From JACOTK01 sp963743945 (GTDB lineage Bacteria > Actinomycetota > Acidimicrobiia > Acidimicrobiales > CADCSY01), in NCBI GenBank assembly GCA_963743945.1, contig CAVURO010000005.1:62001-126000 (forward strand): a DNA stretch of 64,000 nt. The letters are read 5' to 3'. The notes below the pieces were generated by a model. The model was not told the DNA's origin, did not search any database, and saw only the letters and a program-made list of their open reading frames with translations. Shown one piece after another: positions 33,326-43,281 of this stretch (its first letter is position 1; each line of letters starts with the position of its first letter). A program made the position numbers and the translations under genes.

Positions 33326-34891
33326 TCAGAGTGACCTTCCCTCGTGCCAATAGCGGTCGCGGACCAGGCGCCGGTAGATCTTGCCCGTGTCGTGACGTGG
33401 CAACTCCTCGTCGAAGTCGACGGTGCGCGGCGCCTTGAAATGGGCGAGATGCTCACGGGCGAACGCGATGAGCTCGGCGGCCAACCTGGGCGAAGGGGCG
33501 TGTCCGGGGCGCAGTTGCACGACCGACTTCACCTCTTCGCCCCACTCGTGGTTGGGCACCCCGACGGTGGCGACGTCCGCCACGGCAGGGTGCATCAACA
33601 GCGCGGCATCGACCTCGGCCGGGTAGATGTTGACACCGCCCGAGATGATCAGTTCGGCGGTGCGGCCGGTGAGGAAGAGGAAACCGTCCTCGTCGAAGTA
33701 CCCCATGTCGCCGAGGGTGAAATAGTCACCTCGATAGGTCTTCGCGGTCTTGTCGTGGTCGTTGTAGTACTCGAAACGGCCCACCTCGGGCGCGAGAAAG
33801 TACACCGTGCCGACCTCACCGGGGCCGAGGGGCATCTCGTCCTCGCCCCAGACCTCGACGACCTGGCCTGCCATCGGACGTCCGACACTGCCGGGTTTGG
33901 AAAGCCACTCCTCGGGTCCGATGAAGGTTCCACCGCCCTCGGTCGCTGCGTAGTACTCGTGGACGATCGGTCCGAGCCAGGTGATCAGGTCCTGCTTGAC
34001 CTGGACGGGACACGGCGCTGCTCCGTGAAGGATGAAGCGCATCGACGATGCGTCGTAGCGTTCACGCACCTCGGTGTCGAGGCCGAGGAGTCGATGGAAC
34101 ATGGTCGGCACCATGTGGGTGTGGGTGACCCGGTGGCGCTCGATGAGGCGCAGCGTCTCCTCCGGGTCCCACCCGTCCATCAGCACCACGGTGACGCCCA
34201 TGGCGAGGGGGCCGGTGAGCGAGAGCGCCATCGGCGCCGCGTGGTAGGCCGGGCCGGTGCAGAGGTGCACGTCCTCACCTGGTCGGTAGTCGGCGGCAAC
34301 CACCATCGTCGTCGAGGCCCGCGCCCCGGTGTTGCGATGCACTCCCTTCGGGCGCCCTGTCGTGCCAGAGGTGTACAGCATCGTGGTGCCGGCGACCGGC
34401 GACTCGAGGTTGTCGGCGGCCTCGGCGTCGAGGGCCGCGTCGTAGCTCTCGAAGCCCTCGATGGGACCGCCGATCGCGAGGCGGGCGGTCGCGTCGGGGC
34501 ATTGACGGGCGACCCCATCGGCGACCGTGGCGAATCGGTCGTGAGCGATGAGCGCCTTCGCTCCGCAATCCTGCACGATGTAGCCCGCCTCCTCGGCCGA
34601 GAGGTGCCAGTTGATGGGGGTGAGGCGTAGTCCCGAGCGCAGGCCGGCGAAGAGGACCTCGGCGTACTCGGGGCGGTTGGCGCAGATCAACGCGACGCCG
34701 TCACCCGGGGCAAGTCCCCGTCGTTGCAACGCCCGGGCGAGCTGGTTGGCTCGGGCATTGAGCTCACCGAAGGTTCGATCGCCATCCCGGGACCACAGCG
34801 CCTGACGCTGCGGGTCATGGGCTGCGACCCCTTCGAGCGCAACCGCCCGCTCGGAAGTCGCTGTTGTCGGATCATCTGTCCGATGTGCCAT
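33326..34891 (-). CDS. Acyl-CoA synthetase (AMP-forming)
   Basis: 521 residues. The motifs YTSGTTGRPKG, YYAATEGGG, GDMGYFDEDGFLFLTGR and the catalytic lysine in HDTGKIYRRLVRD show an active adenylate-forming ligase. The pattern resembles medium-chain or cyclic-acid CoA ligases. It ends 86 bases before the alcohol dehydrogenase start on the same strand, so the two may be cotranscribed, though the tandem repeats lie between them. Confidence 0.92.
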   Translation of the reverse strand: MAHRTDDPTTATSERAVALEGVAAHDPQRQALWSRDGDRTFGELNARANQLARALQRRGLAPGDGVALICANRPEYAEVLFAGLRSGLRLTPINWHLSAEEAGYIVQDCGAKALIAHDRFATVADGVARQCPDATARLAIGGPIEGFESYDAALDAEAADNLESPVAGTTMLYTSGTTGRPKGVHRNTGARASTTMVVAADYRPGEDVHLCTGPAYHAAPMALSLTGPLAMGVTVVLMDGWDPEETLRLIERHRVTHTHMVPTMFHRLLGLDTEVRERYDASSMRFILHGAAPCPVQVKQDLITWLGPIVHEYYAATEGGGTFIGPEEWLSKPGSVGRPMAGQVVEVWGEDEMPLGPGEVGTVYFLAPEVGRFEYYNDHDKTAKTYRGDYFTLGDMGYFDEDGFLFLTGRTAELIISGGVNIYPAEVDAALLMHPAVADVATVGVPNHEWGEEVKSVVQLRPGHAPSPRLAAELIAFAREHLAHFKAPRTVDFDEELPRHDTGKIYRRLVRDRYWHEGRSL

Positions 34892-34994
34892 CTCGCCCCC
34901 CTCTGAATCGGCAACGGCCGAAAGCGAGACGCTACCGGAGCGGTGACGATCGGCGCATGTGCTACCCGCCCTCCCCGGTCGGCGCCCAGGGTCC

Positions 34995-35023
34995 TTGACC
35001 CGAACACCTGTTCGGTCTAGGAT
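34995..35023 (+). promoter_or_regulatory. recA promoter (TTGACC-17-TAGGAT)
   Basis: A -35 hexamer TTGACC at 34995-35000 and a -10 hexamer TAGGAT at 35018-35023 are separated by exactly 17 bases. The spacer contains the SOS box, so LexA binding would block RNA polymerase directly. Confidence 0.75.
35002..35013. promoter_or_regulatory. SOS box (LexA site) in the recA promoter
   Basis: GAACACCTGTTC matches the actinobacterial consensus GAAC-N4-GTTC exactly, and is flanked as C-G(AA..) on both sides. Confidence 0.9.
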
Positions 35024-35030
35024 GAAGGAG

Positions 35031-35044
35031 TGACATCGATGTCA
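35031..35044. promoter_or_regulatory. 14-bp perfect palindrome at the recA transcription start
   Basis: TGACATCGATGTCA is fully self-complementary and begins about 8 bases after the -10 hexamer, at the expected start of transcription. It could be a second operator or an RNA element; no known regulator is assigned. Confidence 0.45.
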
Positions 35045-35169
35045 TTCAGCCGGGCCTCGCCGCTCTTCGGAAGGTCGTTGTCTCACCCCATCCCTAGTGT
35101 GTTGCCCATGCGCTCGTCGAAACGGGTGCGGATGAAATCGGACCCGATGCACAGGCAGGCAGGTCCCTC

Positions 35170-35200
35170 CAATACCCATCATCTCAATACCCCATCATCG
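35170..35200. repeat. 15-16-bp tandem repeat in the recA leader
   Basis: CAATACCCATCATCT is followed directly by CAATACCCCATCATCG, ending 26 bases before the recA start codon. Confidence 0.75.
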
Positions 35201-35226
35201 ACGTAGGAACTTCAGAGGAGAGAACA

Positions 35227-36330
<1,104 letters not shown>

Positions 36331-36416
36331 TCCGAACCGGGCCCCCCGGCGCCCCAATCGATCATGTTCATCCTCTCTGGTCATCCAGATCGCCTCGGCA
36401 GGGCGAAAAACGAAGC

Positions 36417-36456
36417 AAAGAGCCTAAGTGTGACATACATCACATTTAGGCTCTTT
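36417..36456 (+). terminator. Strong intrinsic terminator after recA
   Basis: AAAGAGCCTAAGTGTGA pairs with TCACATTTAGGCTCTTT over 17 bp (one G-U) around a CATACA loop, and the right arm ends in CTCTTTCTT. The patch is much richer in A+T than its surroundings. It also carries a CRP-like site in its centre. Confidence 0.75.
36429..36444. promoter_or_regulatory. Perfect CRP/GlxR-like site TGTGA-N6-TCACA
   Basis: TGTGACATACATCACA fits the actinobacterial GlxR consensus TGTGA-NNTANN-TCACA in every fixed position. It lies 112 bases upstream of the spoVS start. Whether it is a true operator or only the centre of the terminator stem cannot be decided from sequence. Confidence 0.5.
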
Positions 36457-36555
36457 CTTCGATGGGGAGGGTCAAAGAAGTCCAGTTGTCGAAATAGTCG
36501 TACACACCGATCACGTTCAGGGTTCTCACCGGGCTCGTACCCCAAGGGGTGACAT

Positions 36556-36894
36556 GTGGAAGTACTCAAGGTTTCCGGGAAATCGAGTCCCAACTCTGTC
36601 GCCGGCGCCATGGCAGGAGTCATTCGACAGGCGGGATCGGTCGAGGTGCATGTCGTGGGGGCCGGGGCATTGAACCAGGCGATCAAGGCACTGGCGATCG
36701 CGAGAGGTTACGTTGCGCCTGCGGGCATCGACCTGGTGTGCGTCCCGACCTTCGCGGACATCGAGATCGACGGTGAACGCCGGACGGCCATTCGCCTCAC
36801 CATCGACGACCGTGAGCGGCGTATCCCCGAAGCGAGCCTGCTTGACCTCAGCAGGCCGATCGAGGCGTTTGCCGAGGCCCTGGCGGTCGACTGA
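36556..36894 (+). CDS. spoVS: Stage V sporulation protein S (SpoVS)
   Basis: 112 residues from GTG 36556 with AAGGGG upstream. SpoVS is a small Alba-like protein; the family signature VLKVSGKSSPNSVAGAMAGVIRQAGSVEVHVVGAGALNQAIKALAIARGY is fully recognisable, though a 20-residue limit prevents quoting more. Bacillus SpoVS affects sporulation and septation, but related proteins occur widely in non-spore-formers, where the role is unknown. The C-terminal 25 residues extend beyond the usual 86-residue length. Confidence 0.93.
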   Translation: MEVLKVSGKSSPNSVAGAMAGVIRQAGSVEVHVVGAGALNQAIKALAIARGYVAPAGIDLVCVPTFADIEIDGERRTAIRLTIDDRERRIPEASLLDLSRPIEAFAEALAVD

Positions 36895-36999
36895 TCAGCT
36901 CGTCGGGTGGCCCCTCCGGCGCCCGGCTCAGATCTCAAGCGGTCAAGGCGTCTCAATGAGACCGCCGTGTAGCGGCTCCCCATGCAACGGATTTGTATG

Positions 37000-37049
37000 C
37001 AAAGAGAGATGCCCCGTGACACCAGGTGTCACGGGGCATCTCTCCTTTG
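37000..37049. terminator. Bidirectional terminator between spoVS and the ABC1 kinase
   Basis: AGAGATGCCCCGTGACACC pairs with GGTGTCACGGGGCATCTCT over up to 19 bp. The arms extend to CAAAG on both sides, with one bulged base, giving T-rich ends (CTCCTTTG on plus, TCTCTTTG on minus). It lies midway between convergent genes. Confidence 0.8.
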
Positions 37050-37067
37050 ATCGGCAGGTCGCGCGGG

Positions 37068-38564
37068 TTACTGGGCGGGCTTGATTCCGTTGGTCGGAAC
37101 GGCATGCGCCTTGTCGTGGAGCGGAGGCGCCTCGAGCAGATCACGGAAGAACTCCGGGTCGTGCAGCAACGGCACATCGGCGAGATACATCTTGCCGTAG
37201 CGCTCGAAATAGGCGAGCTGCTTGCTGAGCAGCACCATACCGTGGTCGATGCGAGGCCGGTCCACCCCGGTGTCGCTGCGCATCTTGCGCCACATCTTGA
37301 CCCGTGCCTTCAGCGGCATCTTGGTCGAGCCATACTTCTTCACCCGCTGATCAGCAATTGCCTTGTTGATCTCCTGTTGGGGCATGGTCAGGAGATCGGC
37401 CAGACTCACCTCGCCGAAGGGTTGGTTCATGACCGTTCGGGCCTGCTCCCGGAACAGACCCAGAAGCATGTCCTGGTCGAGGCGCAGGTTGTCGATCATG
37501 CCGGAGTACATGCCCACGAAGTAGCTCGCAACGTCTTCCCATGCCTCTTCGTTGCCAAGGGCAAAGGCCAACAGCTGGCGGAACACCACATGGAAGTCGG
37601 GCTCGAGTCGCCCGACGATGCCCCAATCCAACAGGGCGATGCGGCCGTCGCGCAGCACCATGATGTTGCCTGCGTGGACGTCACCGTGGAAGAGGGCGCC
37701 CCGTACGGCGGTGATGAACCACGCCTTGACGGCCTGTTCCACGATCGGGCGGGGATCGATCCCGAACTCCTCGATCCGTGCCATGTCGTCCACGGGCACG
37801 CCGTCGAGAAACTCCATGGTCAGGATGCGGCGACTCGACAGCTCGTGGATCGGCTCGGGCACCACGATGAGCCCGACGTTGGTGGCGGCCGGCAGCCCAC
37901 GGAAGTAGTCCATGATGGCGGCCTCGTTGCGGAGGTCGAGCTCCTCGGACAGCTGCAGGCGAAGCCCCTCGAGGACGTCGGAGAGCGCTCCGGCCACGTC
38001 GGGTCCGAGCAGGATGCCCAATGACTCGAACAGGGGAGCCATGAGTGCGAGGTCGCAGGCGATGATCTCGTCGATCTTGGGCCGCAACACCTTGATGGCG
38101 ACGGTGCGCCCATCGTGGGTGACGGCCCTGTGCACCACGGCCAACGATGCGCTTCCCAGGGGGAGGGGGTCGATCGAGCGGAAGAGCTTCTCGACCGACG
38201 ATCCGAGATCGCTCTCGATGGCCTCGCGAACCTGCTCGTAGGGAGCGGGTCGGGCGACATCGAGACACGCGCGGAACTCCTCGGCCATGTCGTCGCCGAA
38301 GAGCGTGGGTGACGATGCGATCATCTGGCCGTACTTGAGGAAGGTGGCCCCCATCTCCTCGAAGACCGGCCGAAGGGCCTTGGCAAGGTCCTTTTGGGAG
38401 ATGTCCCGGCCTCGAGATTTGCGGTACATGATCGGCCCGAGGTGAACCGCCACAGTCCGGGTCAACTGCCCGGCCCGCATGGCACGGCGCAGCGGCGACG
38501 GATGATCGAGGTTGACCGGAATCGCTGCAGGGGGTGGGTCGGCGATCGAGGGGATGGATGACAT
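37068..38564 (-). CDS. ABC1/UbiB-family atypical protein kinase
   Basis: 498 residues. UbiB-like proteins are ATPases linked to quinone or lipid handling. The KxGQ motif (FLKYGQM), the alanine-rich loop LPLGSASLA, the lysine in AIKVLRP, and the catalytic loop HGDVHAGNIMV then LLDWGIVG are present. The second half ends in a region with RVKMWRKMRSD and no membrane helix. It faces miaB divergently. The substrate is not known in actinobacteria. Confidence 0.93.
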   Translation of the reverse strand: MSSIPSIADPPPAAIPVNLDHPSPLRRAMRAGQLTRTVAVHLGPIMYRKSRGRDISQKDLAKALRPVFEEMGATFLKYGQMIASSPTLFGDDMAEEFRACLDVARPAPYEQVREAIESDLGSSVEKLFRSIDPLPLGSASLAVVHRAVTHDGRTVAIKVLRPKIDEIIACDLALMAPLFESLGILLGPDVAGALSDVLEGLRLQLSEELDLRNEAAIMDYFRGLPAATNVGLIVVPEPIHELSSRRILTMEFLDGVPVDDMARIEEFGIDPRPIVEQAVKAWFITAVRGALFHGDVHAGNIMVLRDGRIALLDWGIVGRLEPDFHVVFRQLLAFALGNEEAWEDVASYFVGMYSGMIDNLRLDQDMLLGLFREQARTVMNQPFGEVSLADLLTMPQQEINKAIADQRVKKYGSTKMPLKARVKMWRKMRSDTGVDRPRIDHGMVLLSKQLAYFERYGKMYLADVPLLHDPEFFRDLLEAPPLHDKAHAVPTNGIKPAQ

Positions 38565-38746
38565 GGTGGGACTCCTCTGAATGGCCAGGTTTCCGCCGAT
38601 ACCCGGGTGATGACCTCGTAGGAACAGTGCAAGAGATTTCTAACATCTGTACCAGAGATTCGGCACCTCGGGCCAGTGTCGTCCGGTCAACGGCCACCGG
38701 CGCTCACAATCGTCGATGTCAGGTCTCACCGCGTAGCCTGGAACCC

Positions 38747-40174
38747 GTGAAGCCCGATTCCGGCCCTGAGTTCCGCCAGAAGCGCTATTTCGTGCGCACC
38801 TACGGATGCCAGATGAACGAGCATGACTCCGAGCGGATCGCCGGGATGCTCGAGGCCGACGGTCTTGGTGTGACAAATGACCTCGCTCAGGCCGACGTCA
38901 TCGTGTTGAACACGTGCTGCATTCGCGAGAACGCGGACAACAAGCTGTACGGCCATCTGGGTGGGCTGAAGGCCCTCAAGGACAGCCGGCCGGACCTGCA
39001 GATCGTGGTGAGCGGTTGTCTCGCACAAAAAGACGAGGCACTGATTCAGACCCGTGCGCCATTTGTGGACGTGGTGGTGGGCACCCACAACGTCGGGCGA
39101 ACCGTCGAGTTGCTGCACGAGGCCAAGGTGGCCGGGCCCGTGATGGAGATCCTGACCGAGAGCGAGGCCTTTCCCTCGGCTCTTCCGGTGCGTCGCGATC
39201 TGGGGTGGTCCGCCTGGGTGACCATCCAGATCGGATGCGACAACAACTGCGCCTTTTGCATCGTGCCCTCCGTGCGCGGGCGCGAGATCAGCCGTCCCTT
39301 CGACGATGTGGTTGCCGAGGTGGAGGCACTTGCGGGCGCCGGTGTGGTCGAGGTCACCCTGTTGGGCCAGAACGTCAACTCGTACGGACGTGACCTGAGC
39401 ATGGCCCGACGGGCCGCGGGCGAGGCCGTTGCGGCCCGTCCCCTGTTCGCCGAGTTGTTGCGGGCGGTGGGCGCCGTGAAGGGGATTCGTCGCGTGCGCT
39501 ACACGAGTCCCCATCCCAAGGACTTCCGACCCGAGACCATTGCCGCCATGGCCGAGACCCCGGCGGTGTGCAATCACCTGCACCTGCCCCTGCAGTCGGG
39601 CAGCGACCGGACGCTCGCGGCCATGCACCGGGGCTACACGGCCCAGCGCTATCTCGACAAGCTGGCTGCCGCTCGCCGGGCGATCCCCGATCTTGCGGTC
39701 ACGACCGACATCATCGTGGGGTTCCCCGGTGAGACCGAGGACGATTTCGAGCGCACCCTCGAAGTGGTGGCGGCGGGGGAGTACGACAGCGCCTACACCT
39801 TCATCTACAGCCCCCGAACCGGCACGGAGGCCGCCGAGCGCTCGCAGGACTTCGTGGCGCCGGAGGTTGTCTCGGACCGCTTCGAGCGGTTGAGGATCGT
39901 GGTCGAACGCAGCGCTCTGGCCAGACACCAGGCCCGCGTCGGGCGCGTCGAGGAGGTGGTGGTCGAGGGTCCTAGCAAGAAGGACCCGGGTGTGCTGACG
40001 GGACGGACCGGCCAGAACAAGCTGGTGCACTTCGTCTCGCCCCACCCTGTGGCGGTCGGCTCGTTTGCGGAGGTTCGTGTCACCACGGCGGCGCCCCATC
40101 ATCTGCGGGGCGAGTTGTTGGAGGTCACGGCGCGGCCTCGTCACCGGACCCGGATCCCCGTTGGGTCGCTTTGA
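38747..40174 (+). CDS. miaB: tRNA-2-methylthio-N6-dimethylallyladenosine synthase
   Basis: 475 residues from GTG 38747; an upstream start in the same frame would add improbable sequence. MiaB methylthiolates i6A37 of tRNA. N-terminal cysteines lie in RTYGCQMNEHDSE, LNTCCIRENAD and VSGCLAQKDE; radical-SAM motif CDNNCAFC; TRAM domain at the C-terminus (TGRTGQNKLVHF). Its substrate is made by MiaA, encoded 22 bases downstream. Confidence 0.96.
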   Translation: MKPDSGPEFRQKRYFVRTYGCQMNEHDSERIAGMLEADGLGVTNDLAQADVIVLNTCCIRENADNKLYGHLGGLKALKDSRPDLQIVVSGCLAQKDEALIQTRAPFVDVVVGTHNVGRTVELLHEAKVAGPVMEILTESEAFPSALPVRRDLGWSAWVTIQIGCDNNCAFCIVPSVRGREISRPFDDVVAEVEALAGAGVVEVTLLGQNVNSYGRDLSMARRAAGEAVAARPLFAELLRAVGAVKGIRRVRYTSPHPKDFRPETIAAMAETPAVCNHLHLPLQSGSDRTLAAMHRGYTAQRYLDKLAAARRAIPDLAVTTDIIVGFPGETEDDFERTLEVVAAGEYDSAYTFIYSPRTGTEAAERSQDFVAPEVVSDRFERLRIVVERSALARHQARVGRVEEVVVEGPSKKDPGVLTGRTGQNKLVHFVSPHPVAVGSFAEVRVTTAAPHHLRGELLEVTARPRHRTRIPVGSL

Positions 40175-40196
40175 CGAGGTTCACACAAAGGTCGCG

Positions 40197-41189
40197 ATGT
40201 GCGGGGACGCCGTGACGGCGGGTGTGATGCATGCCGGCGACATGGCCGGATCGGCGCCCGGACGGGGTCCTTCCCGCCACGCCGTGCTGGTCGGTCCCAC
40301 CGCATCGGGAAAGTCCGCGATCGCTCACGAGATCGCCAGGTCCTCCGCCGGCGAGTTCGAGGTGGTGAGTGTCGATTCGATGCAGGTCTATCGGGGCATG
40401 GACATCGGCACGGCCAAGCCGACCCGGGCGGAACGGGACGAGGTGCGCTATCACCTCCTCGACGTGGCGGACCCGAGCGAGGAGTTCTCGGTTGCCGCGT
40501 TTCAGCGGGCGGCCCGGGAGGCCTTGGCCGATATCGAGTCCCGAGGACGTCGCGCCCTTCTGGTGGGGGGCACGGGTCTCTACGTGCAGGCCGTCGTGGA
40601 CAACTTCGAGGTGCCCGGTCGCTATCCCGAGGTGCGGGCGAGCCTCGATGCCCAGCCCGACACCTGGGGGCTCCATGCCGACCTGATGGCGCTCGACCCC
40701 CTGGCGGCAAGTCGTATGGAGCGGGGCAATCGCCGACGGATCCTGCGGGCGCTCGAGGTCACCATCGGCAGTGGACGACCGTTCTCATCCTACGGACCGG
40801 GCGTGGACGCCTATCCGGATTCGGCGCCGATCATGTTGGGGCTGCGTCCGAGCGTGGAGGATCTCGATCGACGTATCGAGGCGCGCGTCGCAGCGATGAT
40901 CGAGGCCGGCTTCGTCGATGAGGTGGCGAGGCTCGCCGGCGCGCCTGCCGGCATGGGGTCGACCGCACAACAGGCCCTCGGCTACCGCGAATTGCTCCGG
41001 TACCTGTCGGCGGACATCGAGCTGGACGAGGCCGCCGAGCAGACCAGGTTGCGCACCCGTCAGTTCGCCCGTCGACAGGTGCGGTGGTTCCGCCGCGACC
41101 CTCGCATCATCTGGCTGGACGTGGACGAGACCAACCGCGGCCGGTTGGCCGACCGAGTGGCCGAACTGCTGGGAGACCCACAACCGTGA
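40197..41189 (+). CDS. miaA: tRNA dimethylallyltransferase
   Basis: 330 residues from ATG 40197, supported by AAAGG five bases upstream. MiaA transfers a dimethylallyl group to A37. The P-loop GPTASGKS (33-40), DSMQVYRGMDIGTAKPT and the tRNA-binding stretch RQFARRQVRWFRRD are intact. The first 25 residues are an extension before the usual start. The stop overlaps dapF in GTGA. Confidence 0.95.
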   Translation: MCGDAVTAGVMHAGDMAGSAPGRGPSRHAVLVGPTASGKSAIAHEIARSSAGEFEVVSVDSMQVYRGMDIGTAKPTRAERDEVRYHLLDVADPSEEFSVAAFQRAAREALADIESRGRRALLVGGTGLYVQAVVDNFEVPGRYPEVRASLDAQPDTWGLHADLMALDPLAASRMERGNRRRILRALEVTIGSGRPFSSYGPGVDAYPDSAPIMLGLRPSVEDLDRRIEARVAAMIEAGFVDEVARLAGAPAGMGSTAQQALGYRELLRYLSADIELDEAAEQTRLRTRQFARRQVRWFRRDPRIIWLDVDETNRGRLADRVAELLGDPQP

Positions 41190-42031
41190 ACGTCGTTCAC
41201 CTCACCAAGCACCACGCGGTGGGAAACGACTTCCTGGTTCTGCTCGACGACGGGGGCGCCGGTGAGGTCGGTCCCGATCACGCACGGGCGTGGTGTCATC
41301 GACATACCGGCATCGGGGCCGACGGGCTGATCGTCGTGACCTCGGGAACCAACGGCGCCGACGTGACGATGACGCTGTTCAACGCCGACGGGACCATCGC
41401 GGAGATCAGCGGCAACGGCATCCGCTGCCTGGGCCAGGCGGTCGCTATGGATCGCGGGCTCGTCGAGCTCGACCTCACCGTCGCGAGCGGTTCGGGGCTG
41501 CGCACCCTGCACCTGGGTCCCGGGACCGATGACCGCTCGCTCGTTGCATCGGTGGACATGGGCATGGTTCGAGTCTCCCGGGAGCGTCCCATCGACACGT
41601 CCGACAACACTCCTGGTCACGACGGCCTGGCGGGCAGCGCACATGTGCGAAGTCTCTCGGTCGAAGTGGGCAACCCCCACACGGTTCTGCTCTACGACGA
41701 TCCCGTCGAGCGGGACAGGGTCGCCGACGCCCTGGGGGCCGGGAGGAGCAACGTCGAGCTCGTCCTTGCAGCGTCCGCGCCGGACGCGATTGCGATGCGG
41801 GTGATCGAACGCGGCGTCGGCGAGACGCTTGCCTGCGGCTCGGGCGCCTGTGCGGCGGCGTACGCGACGCGTGCCTGGGGCATCACCGGCGACAAGGTTC
41901 GGGTGGCGATGCCCGGTGGCGAGGTGAGCGTCGATCTCGGGGGTGACACCGTCGTGCTGACGGGCCCGACGGTCTACGTGGCGAGCGTCGAGATTCCCGT
42001 CGAGATTCCCGTCGAGATTCCATGGCCCTGA
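41186..42031 (+). CDS. dapF: Diaminopimelate epimerase
   Basis: 281 residues from GTG 41186. It converts LL- to meso-diaminopimelate. Both catalytic cysteines are in place: NGIRCLGQ and GETLACGSGACAAA. The family start LTKHHAVGNDFLVL agrees. The last residues are a repeated VEIP unit from a 12-bp triplication, and the stop lies inside the hflX start region. Confidence 0.96.
   Translation: MNVVHLTKHHAVGNDFLVLLDDGGAGEVGPDHARAWCHRHTGIGADGLIVVTSGTNGADVTMTLFNADGTIAEISGNGIRCLGQAVAMDRGLVELDLTVASGSGLRTLHLGPGTDDRSLVASVDMGMVRVSRERPIDTSDNTPGHDGLAGSAHVRSLSVEVGNPHTVLLYDDPVERDRVADALGAGRSNVELVLAASAPDAIAMRVIERGVGETLACGSGACAAAYATRAWGITGDKVRVAMPGGEVSVDLGGDTVVLTGPTVYVASVEIPVEIPVEIPWP
41987..42022 (+). repeat. 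12-bp triplication at the dapF 3' end
   Basis: GTCGAGATTCCC occurs three times head to tail (third copy lacks the last base) and encodes VEIP-VEIP-VEIP. The hflX start codon follows the last copy directly. Confidence 0.9.
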
Positions 42032-43281
42032 TCGAGCGCTCCTTTCGGGAGCGAATCATCCTCGTCGGTGTGGTCATGCCACCGACCGGCGAGGAGGAGG
42101 TGGAGGATCACCTCGACGAGTTGGCGTTGCTGGTCGACACCGCCGGCGCCGATGTCGTGGCCCGGGTGACGCAGCGTCGTGATCGCCCCGATCCGGCGAC
42201 GTTCATCGGCAAGGGAAAGGCCGAGGAGCTTCGAGAGCTCTCCTACGAGGTCGACGCCGACACGGTGGTCTTCGACGACGAGCTCTCGCCTGCGCAGAGT
42301 CGCAACCTGGAGAAGATCCTCGGTCGAACCGCCATCGATCGCACGGCAGTGATCCTCGACATCTTCGCGCAGAACGCGCGCACCCAGGAAGGCCGTGCCC
42401 AGGTCGAGCTGGCGATGCTTCGCTATCGCCTGCCTCGACTTCGGGGCCGAGGCGTCTCGTTCTCTCAACAGGCAGGCGGCATCGGCACCCGTGGTCCCGG
42501 TGAGACCCAGCTCGAGGTCGATCGCCGTCGACTCCTCAGGCGCATCACGGCGCTCGAGGCCGATCTCCAACGGCTGACCCTGACGCGACGCACGCAACGC
42601 AAGGCCCGGAGCCGAGGCCACCAGCGGTCGGTGTCGCTGGTCGGGTACACCAACGCCGGCAAGTCCACGCTGCTCAACCACCTGACCGGCGCGGGTGTGT
42701 TGGTGGAGGACCGACTCTTCGCCACGCTCGACCCCAGGGTACGGCGGCTCGATCTGCCCGGTGGTGAGGCGGTGCTTCTGTCGGACACCGTGGGCTTCGT
42801 GCGCAAGCTCCCGCATCAATTGGTCGAGGCGTTCCGATCGACCCTGGAGGTCGTGGCCGAGTCGGACCTGCTGGTGCACGTGGTCGATGCCTCGGTGGTT
42901 GACCCCGACGCGCAGATCGCCGCCGTTCGATCGGTCCTGGCCGAGATCGGCGCGGCGCATGTTCCCGAGTTGGTGGTCTTCAACAAGATCGATCGTGCGA
43001 TCGGTTCACGACGCCTGGTCGAACGCCATCCCGGAGCGGTCGCCATCTCCGCGTTGACCGGCGAGGGCATCGAGGAGTTCCTGCGCACGCTCGCCGACCG
43101 GCTCCGGGCAATCGACACCGTGGTCGAGCTGTTGGTTCCCTACGCCAGGGGCGACATCCTGGCAGCGCTGCACCGCGAGGGCGAGGTGCTCGACGAGTCG
43201 CACGAGGATGCCGCCATTCGGGTGCGAGCCTGCGTCGACGAGGCAACCGCCAACCGCTTCCGCGAGTATCTGGTCTCATGA
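42022..43281 (+). CDS. hflX: GTPase HflX
   Basis: 419 residues, overlapping dapF by 10 bases. HflX binds the large ribosomal subunit and rescues or splits stalled ribosomes. The N-terminal glycine-rich domain (FIGKGKAEELRELS, GGIGTRGPGETQLEVDRR) is followed by G1 GYTNAGKST, G3 DTVGFVRKLPHQLVEAF and G4 VFNKID. The C-terminal domain is short. The stop overlaps dapC in ATGA. Confidence 0.96.
   Translation: MALIERSFRERIILVGVVMPPTGEEEVEDHLDELALLVDTAGADVVARVTQRRDRPDPATFIGKGKAEELRELSYEVDADTVVFDDELSPAQSRNLEKILGRTAIDRTAVILDIFAQNARTQEGRAQVELAMLRYRLPRLRGRGVSFSQQAGGIGTRGPGETQLEVDRRRLLRRITALEADLQRLTLTRRTQRKARSRGHQRSVSLVGYTNAGKSTLLNHLTGAGVLVEDRLFATLDPRVRRLDLPGGEAVLLSDTVGFVRKLPHQLVEAFRSTLEVVAESDLLVHVVDASVVDPDAQIAAVRSVLAEIGAAHVPELVVFNKIDRAIGSRRLVERHPGAVAISALTGEGIEEFLRTLADRLRAIDTVVELLVPYARGDILAALHREGEVLDESHEDAAIRVRACVDEATANRFREYLVS

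Larger units (their letters stand above)
34892..35226 (+). promoter_or_regulatory. 335-bp gap holding the recA regulatory region
   Basis: This stretch separates the acyl-CoA ligase from recA and holds the recA promoter with an SOS box, a 14-bp palindrome and a tandem repeat, each listed separately. Positions 35046-35169 show no structure I can support. A 55-codon frame (35039-35206) is discussed under the rejected items. Confidence 0.8.

Noticed and set aside
35039..35206. A 55-codon frame with AAGGAG eight bases upstream, in the recA leader
   Set aside because: The Shine-Dalgarno would lie at or before the predicted start of transcription, the composition (many Ser, Pro, His, Asn) is not protein-like, and no family is recognisable.
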